Origin: Stenotrophomonas acidaminiphila
Lineage (GTDB): Bacteria; Pseudomonadota; Gammaproteobacteria; Xanthomonadales; Xanthomonadaceae
Direction of reading: 5' to 3'
DNA: 64,000 nt
Assembly (NCBI RefSeq): GCF_001431595.1
Contig: NZ_LDJO01000014.1
Coordinates: forward strand, 62,001-126,000
In this document: positions 10,617 through 19,424 of the stretch, one piece after another
Numbering within the stretch: the stretch's first letter is position 1
Layout of the letters: every line of letters begins with the position of its first letter
Notes under the pieces: generated by a model
Databases searched by the model: none
What the model was told of the DNA's origin: nothing
What the model saw: only the letters and a program-made list of their open reading frames with translations
Program-made: the position numbers and the translations under genes

Positions 10617-11621
10617 ATGAGCATCGAACTGCTGGCTGAAACCGCCCAGGCCATGGTCGCCCCGGGCAAGGGCATCATCGCCATCGACGAATCCACCGGC
10701 ACGATCGCCAAGCGCTTCGCCAGCGTCGGCATCGAGAACACCGAAGAGAACCGCCGTGCCTACCGCGAGCTGCTGCTGACCACGCCCAAGCTCAACGAGC
10801 ACATTTCCGGCGCGATCCTGTACGACGAAACCATCCGCCAGAGCACCCGCGACGGCGTGCCGTTCGCCAAGTACATGGCCGACCACGGCATGATCCCGGG
10901 CATCAAGGTCGACAAGGGCGCGCACCCGCTGGCCGGCTGCCCGGGCGAACTGGTCACCGAAGGCCTGGACGGCCTGCGCGAGCGCCTGCAGGAGTACTAC
11001 AAGCTGGGCGCGCGCTTCGCCAAGTGGCGTGCGGTCATCAACATCGGCGAGAGCATCCCGTCGGGCACCTGCATCGAGTCCAACGCCCACGCGCTGGCCC
11101 GCTACGCCGCGCTGTGCCAGGAATGCGGCCTGGTGCCGATGGTCGAGCCGGAAGTGATCATGGACGGCGACCACGACATCGAGACCTGCTACGAAGTCAC
11201 CGAAGCCACCCTGCGCTCGCTGTTCGACGCGCTGTACCAGCAGAACGTGCTGCTGGAAGGCACCATCCTGAAGGCCTCGATGGTCATCTCCGGCAAGGAC
11301 TGCGACGAGCAGGCCGATGTCGAGGAAGTGGCCGAAGCCACCGTGATGTGCCTGAAGAGCACCGTGCCGGCGATCCTGCCGGGCGTGGTGTTCCTGTCCG
11401 GCGGCCAGAGCGACGAGCAGTCCACCGCGCACCTGAACGCCATGAACCAGCTCGACAAGCTGCCGTGGCCGCTGAGCTTCTCCTACGGCCGCGCCATGCA
11501 GCAGGCCGCCTTGAAGCTGTGGGCCAAGGACATGAAGGGCAACTACGAGGCCGCGCAGAAGACCGTGTACGAGCGTGCCCGGGAAAACGGCCTGGCGGCG
11601 CTGGGCAAGTGGGAAGGCTGA
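10617..11621 (+). CDS. Class I fructose-bisphosphate aldolase (animal/plant type)
   Basis: Splits fructose-1,6-bisphosphate into two triose phosphates through a Schiff base. The 334-residue protein follows the eukaryotic-type class I family (GIIAIDESTGTIAKRF near the start, RFAKWRAVINIG in the middle) rather than the DhnA/FbaB family of E. coli. The Schiff-base lysine is K219 in EGTILKASMV, and GVVFLSGGQSDEQST supplies phosphate binding. A C-terminal tyrosine, typical of the animal enzymes, is absent: the protein ends LGKWEG. It is followed by a strong hairpin and preceded by a consensus -10 box, so it is its own transcription unit. Confidence 0.94.
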   Translation: MSIELLAETAQAMVAPGKGIIAIDESTGTIAKRFASVGIENTEENRRAYRELLLTTPKLNEHISGAILYDETIRQSTRDGVPFAKYMADHGMIPGIKVDKGAHPLAGCPGELVTEGLDGLRERLQEYYKLGARFAKWRAVINIGESIPSGTCIESNAHALARYAALCQECGLVPMVEPEVIMDGDHDIETCYEVTEATLRSLFDALYQQNVLLEGTILKASMVISGKDCDEQADVEEVAEATVMCLKSTVPAILPGVVFLSGGQSDEQSTAHLNAMNQLDKLPWPLSFSYGRAMQQAALKLWAKDMKGNYEAAQKTVYERARENGLAALGKWEG

Positions 11622-11645
11622 CCGGCCGCTGCCCGTGATGGATGT

Positions 11646-11674
11646 GGAAACGCCGGCCCTGTGCCGGCGTTTCC
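11646..11674. terminator. Hairpin between aldolase and macro-domain genes
   Basis: A perfect 12-bp stem (GGAAACGCCGGC / GCCGGCGTTTCC) with a 5-base loop, 24 bases after the aldolase stop. It could serve both convergent genes. Confidence 0.65.
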
Positions 11675-11715
11675 ATGTATGCAGGCCCGCAGCGTGACTG
11701 GCGGCCCGCGCGCCG

Positions 11716-12297
11716 CTAACGCGCGAACGATGGCAGCGGATGATCGTCCATGGCCACCGCCACATGTGCCTGGGCGGCAACGGCCAGTGCCTGCTGGTAG
11801 GCCTTGAAGGTGGCGGTGTTGTAGGCCACCAGCACGATGCGCACCGGCCGCGCGTGGCTCTTCTGCCAGGTCACCGTTTCGGTGACGGCGATGGCGGCGG
11901 CCTGGTGCATGGGGTAACCGTAGACGCCGCAGCTGATCGCCGGGAAGGCGATCGATTCAAGTCGCATCTGCTCGGCCAGCCGCAGCGATTGCCAGTAGCA
12001 GTTGGCGAGCAGGGCGGCTTCGTCGCGCTGGCCGCCGTGCCAGACCGGGCCGACGGCGTGGAACACATGACGCGCCGGCAGCGCATGGCCGGCGGTGGCG
12101 CGGACCTCGCCCGGCGGGCAGCGCACGCCCGGGCGCAGTTCCGGCAGGCGCGCGCATTCGGCCAGCAGGCCCGGCCCGGCCGCGCTGTGGATCGCGCCGT
12201 CGACACCGCCGCCGCCGAGCAGGCTCTCGTTGGCCGCGTTGACGATGGCGTCCACGTCGAGGGTGGTGATGTCGCCGTGCCAGATGTCGATGTTCAT
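11716..12297 (-). CDS. Macro domain protein, O-acetyl-ADP-ribose deacetylase type
   Basis: A 193-residue single macro domain. The N-terminal IDIWHGDITTLDVDAIVNAANESLLGGGGVDGAIHSAAG contains the Asn-Ala-Ala-Asn and the GGGGVDGAIH loop that bind ADP-ribose in the YmdB/MacroD class. AFPAISCGVYGYPMHQAA holds the second nucleotide loop. YmdB-type enzymes remove the acetyl group from O-acetyl-ADP-ribose or mono-ADP-ribose from proteins. The ATG at 12297 directly precedes the domain; the upstream in-frame extension has no family similarity. It is convergent with the aldolase gene. Confidence 0.9.
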   Translation of the reverse strand: MNIDIWHGDITTLDVDAIVNAANESLLGGGGVDGAIHSAAGPGLLAECARLPELRPGVRCPPGEVRATAGHALPARHVFHAVGPVWHGGQRDEAALLANCYWQSLRLAEQMRLESIAFPAISCGVYGYPMHQAAAIAVTETVTWQKSHARPVRIVLVAYNTATFKAYQQALAVAAQAHVAVAMDDHPLPSFAR

Positions 12298-12418
12298 GCC
12301 CGTGATCTTCCCTTTCCGTATATGAGCAAAACGTGACGGATGCACGGCTTGCGCCGGCCCGCGGCAAAGTCTGAGGAACACGCGTCTCCGCGGCTGCGAC
12401 GCGGTGCCCGGCAAGCAG

Positions 12419-12442
12419 CAAGGCCGCCCGGGGGCGGCCTTG
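12419..12442 (-). terminator. Hairpin downstream of cysK
   Basis: A perfect 10-bp stem (CAAGGCCGCC / GGCGGCCTTG) with a 4-base loop, 34 bases beyond the cysK stop on the minus strand. The following minus-strand sequence is only mildly T-rich. Confidence 0.55.
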
Positions 12443-12475
12443 TGCAGAGGAGAGGGCGGCGTGTGGAGCGCGGGG

Positions 12476-13435
12476 TTACGGCAGGCCGGCCAGCCAGTCG
12501 TCGTCGCTGCCTTCGTTGATGTCGGCGAACAGCGGGGTGGAGAAATAGCGTTCGCCGGTATCGGGCAGCATGGCCAGGATCACCGAGCCGGCCGGTGCGG
12601 TGGCGGCGACCTCCAGCGCGGTGGCGGCGGTGGCGCCGGAGGAGATGCCGACGAAGATGCCCTCCTCGGCGGCCAGCCGGCGCGAAGTCTCGATCGCGCG
12701 TTCGTCCTGCACCGTGTACAGCGCGTCGTAGACGTTGCGGTTGAGCACGTCCGGCAGGAAGTCCGGGGTCCAGCCCTGGATCTTGTGCGGCTTCCACTCG
12801 TCGCCCTTGAGCAGCGCCGCGCCGGCCGGCTCGGTGGCGATGATGCGGGTGTCCGGGCGCGCCAGCTTCAGCACCTCGCCCACGCCGGTCAGGGTGCCGC
12901 CGGTGCCCCAGCCGCTGACGAAGTAGTCCAGCCGCTTGCCGGCGAAGTCGCGCAGGATCTCGGCGGCGGTGGTGTTGCGGTGGTAGGCCGGATTGGCCGG
13001 GTTGGCGAACTGGCTGGCCAGGAACCAGCCGTGCCTGGCGGCCAGTTCCTTCGCCTTTTCCACCATGCCGGTGCCACGTGCCGCGGCCGGGGTCAGGATC
13101 ACCTTGGCGCCGTATGCGCGCATCGCCTTGCGGCGTTCCACCGAGAAGGTCTCGGTCATCACCGCCACGAACTTGTAGCCGCGCGCGGCCGCGACCATGG
13201 CCAGGGCCACGCCGGTGTTGCCCGACGTGGCCTCGACGATGGTGTCGCCGGGCTTGAGCACGCCGCGCTTTTCGGCGTCGAGCACGATCGCCAGCGCCAG
13301 TCGGTCCTTGACCGAGCCACCGGGGTTGAACGACTCGACCTTGACGTAGACGTCCACCCCGGCCGGCGCCAGGCGGTTGAGCTTGACCACCGGGGTATTG
13401 CCGACGGTGTCGAGGATGTTGCTGTAGATGGCCAT
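12476..13435 (-). CDS. cysK: Cysteine synthase A (O-acetylserine sulfhydrylase)
   Basis: PLP enzyme that makes cysteine from O-acetylserine and sulfide, the last step of the pathway encoded around it. The 319-residue protein has the PLP lysine K43 in NPGGSVKDR, the substrate loop TSGNTG at 70-75, and the glycine-rich phosphate-binding loop in SGWGTGGTLTGVGEVL. The C-terminal end has LPDTGERYFSTPLF. The gene lies 19 bases downstream of cysG on the minus strand and is probably co-transcribed with it, across from cysB. The length and the lack of a C-terminal extension fit CysK better than CysM or cystathionine beta-synthase. Confidence 0.93.
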   Translation of the reverse strand: MAIYSNILDTVGNTPVVKLNRLAPAGVDVYVKVESFNPGGSVKDRLALAIVLDAEKRGVLKPGDTIVEATSGNTGVALAMVAAARGYKFVAVMTETFSVERRKAMRAYGAKVILTPAAARGTGMVEKAKELAARHGWFLASQFANPANPAYHRNTTAAEILRDFAGKRLDYFVSGWGTGGTLTGVGEVLKLARPDTRIIATEPAGAALLKGDEWKPHKIQGWTPDFLPDVLNRNVYDALYTVQDERAIETSRRLAAEEGIFVGISSGATAATALEVAATAPAGSVILAMLPDTGERYFSTPLFADINEGSDDDWLAGLP

Positions 13436-13454
13436 GGGGATCTCCTGGAAGGAA

Positions 13455-14918
13455 TCAGGCGGCGTCGGCCAGTGTGGCCGCCGGCGTCTTTGCTGAAAGT
13501 GAGGATGTGCGGGGAGCGGCTGGCAGCGGCGCCTGGCCGTACCAGTGCAGTTCGTTCGCCAGCGCGGCCACCTCGCCGACGACCAGCAGCGCCGGCGACT
13601 GCACCGCGTGCGTGGTGGCGGCATCTGCCAGTTGCCGCAGGTGTCCGCTGACCACCCGCTGGCCCGGGCGCGAGCCGTTCTCCACCAGCGCGAACGGCGT
13701 GGCGGCGGGCAGCCCGGCTTCGAGCAGGCGCGCCTGGATCTGCGCCAGCGCGGCCACGCCCATGTAGAACACCAGGGTCTGCCGCGGCGCGGCCAGCGCG
13801 CGCCAGTCGAGCGTGTCCAGTGAATCGCGGCAATGCGCGGTGACCAGGCGCAGCTGCTGGGCGTGGTCGCGGTGGGTGAGCGGGATGCCGGCGTGCGCGG
13901 CGCAGGCCAGTGCCGCGGTGATGCCCGGCACCACCTCGTAGGCGATGCCGTGCGCACGCAGGAACTGCAGCTCCTCGCCACCGCGGCCGAACACGAAGGC
14001 ATCGCCGCCCTTGAGTCGTACCACGCGGCGACCGGCGCGGGCGTGTTCCAGCATCAGTGCGTGGATATGCTCCTGGCGGGTGCTGTGGCCGCGCGCGGAC
14101 TTGCCGACTTCGATGCGGTCGGCGTCGCGGCGGGCGAGCTGCAGCACCTCGGCGCTGACCAGGCGGTCGTGCAGGATCACGTCGGCCTGGTTGAGCGCGC
14201 GCAATGCGGCCAGGGTGAGCAGGCCGGGGTCGCCGGAACCGGCACCGACCAGCACCACCGAGCCGGCCGCTGCCGGCGGTTCGTCGGCCATCGCCTGCCG
14301 CAGCGCGGATTCGGCGTCGGCAGGGCGATGGCGGCGCAGCAGCTCCAGCACCGGGCCGTCGAGCAGGCGGTCGAAGAAGCGGCGGCGTGCGGCGGTGTCC
14401 GGGAAGCGCGCGCGGATGGCGGGGCGGTGGCGCCCGGCCAGTGCGGTCAGCTGGCCCCAGGCGCCATCGAACAGCTCTTCCAGCCGGCGGCGGACATGCC
14501 GCGCCACCATCGGCGCGGCGCCGCCGCTGGAGATGGCGATCTGCAGGGCGCCGCGTTCGACCACGGCCGGCACGTGGAAGCGCGACAGCTGCGCGTCGTC
14601 GACCACGTTCACGAACAACCGCTGCGCCTCGGCCGCGCGGGCGACCGCCTGGTTCACCGTGGCCGTATCGGTGGCGGCGACCACCAGCCACACGTCTTCG
14701 GCCAGCCAGCGCGTGTCGAACAGGCCGGGCAGCCAGTCGATGCGGCCGGCCTCGGCCAGCTCCCGCAGTGCCGGCGACAGGTGCGGCGCACCGACCCGGG
14801 GCCGCGCCCCGGCGTGCAGCAGCGCCTCGACCTTGCGCCCGGCCACCGCGCCACCGCCGACAACCAGCACGGCGCGGCCGTTGAGATCGGCGAACAGCGG
14901 GAACAGGGGGGCGTCCAA
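13455..14918 (-). CDS. cysG: Siroheme synthase (trifunctional CysG)
   Basis: Makes siroheme, the cofactor of the sulfite reductase encoded at 20-24 kb. The N-terminal part is the precorrin-2 dehydrogenase/ferrochelatase (NAD-binding [11 protein letters not shown], then FVNVVDDAQ and SSGG). The C-terminal part is the uroporphyrinogen-III methyltransferase ([46 protein letters not shown]). The loop after SSGG reads AAP where E. coli has TSP. No ATG fits: the TTG at 14918 is chosen because the protein then begins [12 protein letters not shown], level with E. coli MDHLPIFCQL (487 residues). An in-frame TTG at 15002 would add 28 residues. Confidence 0.92.
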   Translation of the reverse strand: MDAPLFPLFADLNGRAVLVVGGGAVAGRKVEALLHAGARPRVGAPHLSPALRELAEAGRIDWLPGLFDTRWLAEDVWLVVAATDTATVNQAVARAAEAQRLFVNVVDDAQLSRFHVPAVVERGALQIAISSGGAAPMVARHVRRRLEELFDGAWGQLTALAGRHRPAIRARFPDTAARRRFFDRLLDGPVLELLRRHRPADAESALRQAMADEPPAAAGSVVLVGAGSGDPGLLTLAALRALNQADVILHDRLVSAEVLQLARRDADRIEVGKSARGHSTRQEHIHALMLEHARAGRRVVRLKGGDAFVFGRGGEELQFLRAHGIAYEVVPGITAALACAAHAGIPLTHRDHAQQLRLVTAHCRDSLDTLDWRALAAPRQTLVFYMGVAALAQIQARLLEAGLPAATPFALVENGSRPGQRVVSGHLRQLADAATTHAVQSPALLVVGEVAALANELHWYGQAPLPAAPRTSSLSAKTPAATLADAA

Positions 14919-15012
14919 GGTGGCAGGAGCGGCGGTCGTGGCAGGGATGCTGACCGTAGTCCCGCCCCGCGGACCCCGGAAATGACTTGCCCCGCCTATC
15001 AAATTACTTTCG

Positions 15013-15020
15013 GTTATAAG
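15013..15020. promoter_or_regulatory. Shared -10 region of the divergent cysG and cysB promoters
   Basis: GTTATAAG contains the palindrome TTATAA. It reads TATAAG on the + strand, 62 bases before cysB, and TATAAC on the - strand toward cysG. The same heptamer CGGTTAT occurs here (15011-15017) and in the cysJ/cysD divergent gap (23853-23859), which makes it a possible element of CysB recognition. This is inference from two copies only. Confidence 0.4.
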
Positions 15021-15081
15021 TGGGTCGTGCGATCTGACCTACAGTGGACCGGTCCCCGCCGAGCCACCGCCCCGACCCTCG

Positions 15082-16065
15082 ATGACCCTTACCCAACTGC
15101 GCTACCTGGTGGCAATCGCCGATGCCGAGCTGAACATTACGCTGGCGGCCACGCGCGTGCACGCCACCCAGCCGGGGCTGTCCAAGCAGCTCAAGCAGCT
15201 GGAGGACGAGCTGGGCTTCCTGCTGTTCGTGCGCAAGGGGCGCAGCCTGGAGTCGGTGACCCCGGCCGGCGCGGAAGTGATCGCGCGGGCGCGGCTGGTG
15301 CTGGCCGAAGCCAACAACATCCGCACCTACGCCGCCAACCAGCGCCGCGAGAGCCACGGCCAGCTGGTACTGACCACCACCCATACCCAGGCGCGCTTCG
15401 TGCTGCCGCCGGCGGTGGCGCGGATCAAGCAGGCCTATCCGCAGGTCAGCGTGCACCTGCAGCAGGCAGCCGAGAGCGATGCGCTGGACCTGCTCAGCCA
15501 GGGCGACGCCGACATCGCCATCGTCAGCACCGCCGGCGGCGAACCCAGTACCGGCATCGCGGTGCCGCTGTACCGCTGGCGGCGGCTGGTACTGGTGCCC
15601 AAGGGCCATGCGCTCGACCGTGCCGGCAAGCTGCCGGACATGGCCGCGCTGGCCGCCCATCCGCTGATCAGTTACGAATCCTCGACCCGGCCCAGTTCCT
15701 CGCTGCGCCGCGCCTTCGCCACCCATGGCCTGGAGCCGGACCTGGCCCTGACCGCGCTCGACGCCGACCTGATCAAGACCTATGTGCGCGCCGGCCTGGG
15801 CGTGGGGCTGCTGGCGGAGATGGCGGTCAGCGCCGGCGACGGCGACCTGCGCGCCTGGCCGGCGCCATCGGCGATTCCCGAGTGCACCGCGTGGGCAGTG
15901 CTGCCGCGCGACCGCGTGCTGCGCGACTACGCACTGGAGCTGGTGCACGTGCTGGCCCCGCAGATCGACAAGCGCGACCTGCGGCGCGTGCTGGACGGCA
16001 ACCAGGCGGCCGACTGGCCGGTACCGCCGAGCTGGGAAGAACTGACCCAGACCATCACCAATTGA
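15082..16065 (+). CDS. cysB: LysR-type transcriptional activator of the cysteine regulon
   Basis: A 327-residue LysR-type regulator. The winged helix-turn-helix is at residues about 3-60 (LRYLVAIADAELNITLAATRVHATQPGLSKQLKQLE), followed by a coiled linker and the periplasmic-binding-type effector domain. TTHTQARFVLP after the linker is the sulfate/acetylserine contact segment characteristic of CysB and Cbl. CysB activates sulfate assimilation genes when N-acetylserine is present. It stands divergent from cysG-cysK and beside cysHIJ and cysD-cysNC, its expected targets. The ATG at 15082 gives the normal MTLTQLRYLVAI start. Confidence 0.93.
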   Translation: MTLTQLRYLVAIADAELNITLAATRVHATQPGLSKQLKQLEDELGFLLFVRKGRSLESVTPAGAEVIARARLVLAEANNIRTYAANQRRESHGQLVLTTTHTQARFVLPPAVARIKQAYPQVSVHLQQAAESDALDLLSQGDADIAIVSTAGGEPSTGIAVPLYRWRRLVLVPKGHALDRAGKLPDMAALAAHPLISYESSTRPSSSLRRAFATHGLEPDLALTALDADLIKTYVRAGLGVGLLAEMAVSAGDGDLRAWPAPSAIPECTAWAVLPRDRVLRDYALELVHVLAPQIDKRDLRRVLDGNQAADWPVPPSWEELTQTITN

Positions 16066-16238
16066 GGCCGGCGACCGGCCGCGGATGCCGGGCGCGCCAG
16101 CTGCGTCGATGCGCACCAGGATCGTGCGGCCTGGCGGGGCGTGGCGCCCGGCGGCCCGCACCGGCGATGCCACCGGGCCGGGCGTTGCCCGCTAGCCCTG
16201 CGGCGATGTGTCGCACATGGACGGCCGCGGCGGGGTCT

Positions 16239-16244
16239 TAAAAT
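16239..16244 (+). promoter_or_regulatory. Candidate -10 box directly before the DUF2946 gene
   Basis: TAAAAT lies seven bases before the GTG at 16251. Transcription would then start at or next to that GTG, giving a leaderless mRNA, or an 18-base leader if the ATG at 16269 is used. No clear -35 box is seen. Confidence 0.35.
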
Positions 16245-16250
16245 CGGAGT

Positions 16251-16691
16251 GTGATCCGATCCCCGCACATGCACCGCTGGATGTTGCTGCTCGCGCTGGC
16301 AGCCGCGCTGCTGATGGCGCTGGCGCCGGTGGTGAGCCGCGGGATGCAGGCCGTGCGGGGTGCGCATGCGTCCATGGCGCATGCGATGCCGGCCATGGCC
16401 ATGCCCGGCGGGACGCAGGACATGCCGCCTGCGAGGGACGCGCATGCCGGCCATGCCGGTGCCGCCGCCGGCACCACGGGCAAGGCCCCTGCGCCTGATC
16501 CGCACGCCGCCCATGGCGAGGCATGCGACTACTGCACCATGGCGTCGCGGCTGCTGCCGTGGCTGGCGGTGCTGCTCCTGCTGGCACCGCTGCTGTACCA
16601 CATCGCGCCGCAGCCGCTGCGCGCCTCGCTGTTCAATGCCGGCCTGCGCTGGCCGGCGCATCCGGCGCGCGGGCCGCCGTTGTTCTCCTGA
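16251..16691 (+). CDS. DUF2946 family His/Met-rich protein, copper-associated
   Basis: A 146-residue protein with a hydrophobic N-terminal segment (residues about 8-28), a Met- and His-rich middle (MAHAMPAMAMPGG, then DAHAGHAG and DPHAAHGEACDYC) and a second hydrophobic segment (about 100-120). DUF2946 proteins usually sit next to copper-handling genes, and here a TonB-dependent copper receptor follows 69 bases later. The Met/His cluster and the CDYC pair could bind copper in the periplasm. The start is uncertain: GTG 16251 or ATG 16269 (MHRWMLLLAL). The family call is good; copper binding is inferred. Confidence 0.8.
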   Translation: MIRSPHMHRWMLLLALAAALLMALAPVVSRGMQAVRGAHASMAHAMPAMAMPGGTQDMPPARDAHAGHAGAAAGTTGKAPAPDPHAAHGEACDYCTMASRLLPWLAVLLLLAPLLYHIAPQPLRASLFNAGLRWPAHPARGPPLFS

Positions 16692-16760
16692 CGACAGATC
16701 CCCTTTTTCCCGCTGCCTGTCGCTTCATGCGGCACGTGGCATGTCGTACCGGAGAATTCC

Positions 16761-18821
16761 ATGTATCCCGTTTCCCGTACGCCGGGCGCCCCGGCGTGCC
16801 TGGCCGCCTGCGTCTGCCTGGCGCTGTTTCCCCTGCTCGCGCACGCCGACGAGCCCGATTCGATCAAGACCCTGGACACCCTGGTCGTGACCAACGCCGC
16901 GCCGTCCTCGCCGCTGAACTGGGTTACCGACCCGCGCCTGCCGCGGCAGCCGGTGCCCGCCAGCGATGGCGCCGACTACCTCAAGACCGTTCCCGGTTTC
17001 TCCGCTATCCGCAACGGTGGCACCAATGGCGACCCGGTGCTGCGCGGCATGTCCGGCTCGCGGCTGAACATCCTCACCAACGACGGCAATCTGCTCGGCG
17101 CCTGTCCCTCGCGCATGGACAATCCGCTGTCCTACATCGCGCCGGAAACCTATGACCGGCTGACCGTCATCAAGGGGCCGCAGAGCGTGCGCTGGGGGGC
17201 CGGCGCTTCGGCCGGCACGGTGCGCTTCGAGCGCGACATGCCACGCTTCGACGCACCGGGCATGGAGCTGCAGGCCAGTGCGCTGGGCGGCTCCAACAGC
17301 CGCAACGACCAGATGCTCGACGCCAGCTTCGGCAGCCGCCCGGGCTACGTGCGGGTCAACGGCAACCGCTCCGAGTCTGGCGACTACCGCGACGGCAATG
17401 GCGAGGTGGTGCCGTCGCGCTGGCGCAAGTGGAACGCCGATGTCGCCGTCGGCTGGACGCCGGATGCCGACACGGTGGTCGAACTCAATGCCGGTACCGG
17501 CGATGCCCTGGCCCGCTACGCCGGCCGTGGCATGGACGGGGCGGCGTTCAAGCGCAGCAGCTACGGCCTGCGTTTCGAGCGCGGCAACCTGCCGGGGGCA
17601 TGGGACAAGCTGCAGGCCAGCCTGTATTACAACGAGGCCGACCACCTGATGGACAACTACACGCTGCGCACGCCCAACCCGAACGGCAGCATGCCGATGC
17701 CGATGGCGTCCAACGTGGCACGGCGCACCAGCGGCGGCCGCATCGCCTCGGAGTGGCGCTGGCAGGACGTGGCCATCGTCGCCGGCATCGACGCCCAGGA
17801 CAGCCGCCACCGCAAGCGCAAGGGCATGGGCCGCGACACCTGGAGGCAGATGCCGTGGACCCGCGATGCCGAACTCAGCAACACCGGCGCATTCGCCGAG
17901 CTGACCTTCGGCGAGGACACGCCGCGGCGCTGGGTGAGTGGGTTGCGGGTGGACAAGGCGCAGGCCAAGGACCTGCGCCTGACCAGCGGGATGATGTCCA
18001 TGCCCAACCCCACCGCCGGGCAGACGCGCGAGCAGACGCTGGGCAGCGGCTTCCTGCGCTACGAGCGCGATCACGGCCAGGCCTGGACCTGGTATGCCGG
18101 GCTCGGCCACAGCGAGCGCATGCCCGACTACTGGGAGTTGTTCTCGGCCGACGCCGGCCCGGCCGGCAGCGTCAACGCTTTCGCCGGGGTGAAGCCGGAG
18201 AAGACCACCCAGCTCGACCTCGGCCTGCAGTTCCGCGGGCGCACGCTCGATGCCTGGGTGTCGGCGTACGCGGGGCGCCTGCAGGACTACATCCTGTTCA
18301 CCTACCGCAGCGGCGGCATGATGGGCAGCAGCACGCGTGCGGGCAATGTCGATGCGCGCATCGCCGGCGCCGAGGCCGGGCTGGAATGGCGGCCGGCACA
18401 GGGCCTGAAGCTGGGCAGCACGCTGGCCTATGCCTGGGGCGAGAACCGCGACGAGCAGCGGCCGCTACCGCAGATCCCGCCGCTGGAAGGCCGTTTCAGC
18501 GCGTCCTGGGAACACGCGCGCTGGTCGACCGGGGCGTTGCTGCGGGTGGTCGCCGGGCAGGACCGGGTGGCGCAGGACGAAGGCAACGTGGTCGCGCGTG
18601 ATCTCGGCCCGAGCGCCGGTTTCGCCACGCTGTCGCTCAATGCCGCCTACCGCATCAGCGACGGCCTGCGGGCCAGTGCCGGCGTGGACAACCTGTTCGA
18701 CCGCGCCTATGCCGAGCACCTGAACCTGGCCGGCAGCGCCGACTTCGGCTTCCCCGCCGACCCGGTGCGGATCAACGAGCCCGGCCGCACGCTCTGGTTG
18801 AAGCTGGATTATCGCTACTGA
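16761..18821 (+). CDS. TonB-dependent copper receptor (OprC/NosA type)
   Basis: A 686-residue outer-membrane transporter with a signal peptide, a TonB box (LDTLVVTN after the mature start), a plug domain and a beta-barrel that ends in the typical aromatic residue (LWLKLDYRY). The plug has RGMSGSRLNILTNDG and GACPSRMDNPLSYI, the segment that separates the OprC/NosA copper receptors from siderophore receptors. Several Met-rich loops occur (SMPMPMASN, GMMSMPN, GGMMG), which fits copper. GGAGA lies just before the ATG. It is the second gene of a likely two-gene copper unit with the DUF2946 protein. No operator for a copper regulator could be recognised. Confidence 0.9.
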   Translation: MYPVSRTPGAPACLAACVCLALFPLLAHADEPDSIKTLDTLVVTNAAPSSPLNWVTDPRLPRQPVPASDGADYLKTVPGFSAIRNGGTNGDPVLRGMSGSRLNILTNDGNLLGACPSRMDNPLSYIAPETYDRLTVIKGPQSVRWGAGASAGTVRFERDMPRFDAPGMELQASALGGSNSRNDQMLDASFGSRPGYVRVNGNRSESGDYRDGNGEVVPSRWRKWNADVAVGWTPDADTVVELNAGTGDALARYAGRGMDGAAFKRSSYGLRFERGNLPGAWDKLQASLYYNEADHLMDNYTLRTPNPNGSMPMPMASNVARRTSGGRIASEWRWQDVAIVAGIDAQDSRHRKRKGMGRDTWRQMPWTRDAELSNTGAFAELTFGEDTPRRWVSGLRVDKAQAKDLRLTSGMMSMPNPTAGQTREQTLGSGFLRYERDHGQAWTWYAGLGHSERMPDYWELFSADAGPAGSVNAFAGVKPEKTTQLDLGLQFRGRTLDAWVSAYAGRLQDYILFTYRSGGMMGSSTRAGNVDARIAGAEAGLEWRPAQGLKLGSTLAYAWGENRDEQRPLPQIPPLEGRFSASWEHARWSTGALLRVVAGQDRVAQDEGNVVARDLGPSAGFATLSLNAAYRISDGLRASAGVDNLFDRAYAEHLNLAGSADFGFPADPVRINEPGRTLWLKLDYRY

Positions 18822-18905
18822 CGCCACGGTTCCCGCTGCCGGGCCACCGGCGGCGGGAGACCTGTGTCATGCTTGCGCGACCAGGGACGGAGCAGGGAAC
18901 CGCAG

Positions 18906-19346
18906 ATGACGCACCGGGCCGTGGCCTACACCAGTACCGCCGTGGCCGGGTTGACCCCGGCCGACCTCGACCACCTGCTGGTCGACGCGCGCGCACACAA
19001 CAGCATGGAAGGCGTCACCGGCGTGCTGCTCTACGACGGCCAGCGCTTCTTCCAGTATTTCGAAGGGCCGGACGCCGGCGTGGAACGGATCTACGCACGC
19101 ATCCGCGAGTCGCGCATGCATGTCGAACTGGACGTGCTGCAGGACGGGCCGGTGCAGCAGTTGCATTTCATGCAGTGGCATATGGGCTGTGCGCGTACCG
19201 ACGGCAGCGTGCTGCTGCAGTTGAGCAGCCGCCAGTGGCAACAGGAAGCGCGTTATCTGGAAGAGGACCTGGCACACGCCGGCGATACGCCGGGGCTGCG
19301 CGGGTTGCTGGCGTTCTGGGAGCAGCAGGAAGCCGCGCTCTGCTGA
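18906..19346 (+). CDS. Stand-alone BLUF blue-light sensor protein
   Basis: A 146-residue protein made of one BLUF domain (residues about 4-95) and a short helical tail. The FAD-binding and photo-switching residues are present: Y8 in VAYTS, N32 in HNSMEGVTGVLL, Q50 in FFQYFEG, and W91/M93 in MQWHMG. BLUF domains bind FAD and respond to blue light. This one has no attached EAL, GGDEF or cyclase domain, so it should act through a partner protein, as PixD does. The ATG at 18906 is chosen because the conserved domain starts four residues later. It lies between copper and sulfur genes with no evident functional link. Confidence 0.9.
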   Translation: MTHRAVAYTSTAVAGLTPADLDHLLVDARAHNSMEGVTGVLLYDGQRFFQYFEGPDAGVERIYARIRESRMHVELDVLQDGPVQQLHFMQWHMGCARTDGSVLLQLSSRQWQQEARYLEEDLAHAGDTPGLRGLLAFWEQQEAALC

Positions 19347-19397
19347 GCCCGCTCCAGGTGGGCAACGCCCACACGGCGGCTGCCCCCAGCGTCCCTT

Positions 19398-19415
19398 GCG
19401 GGCACCATTGCCCGC
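19398..19415. terminator. Hairpin between BLUF and cysH genes
   Basis: A 7-bp perfect stem (GCGGGCA / TGCCCGC) with a 4-base loop sits in the 78-base gap between convergent genes. A second, 6-bp hairpin lies at 19358-19372. Neither has a T-tract. Confidence 0.35.
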
Positions 19416-19424
19416 CTGTAGTGC

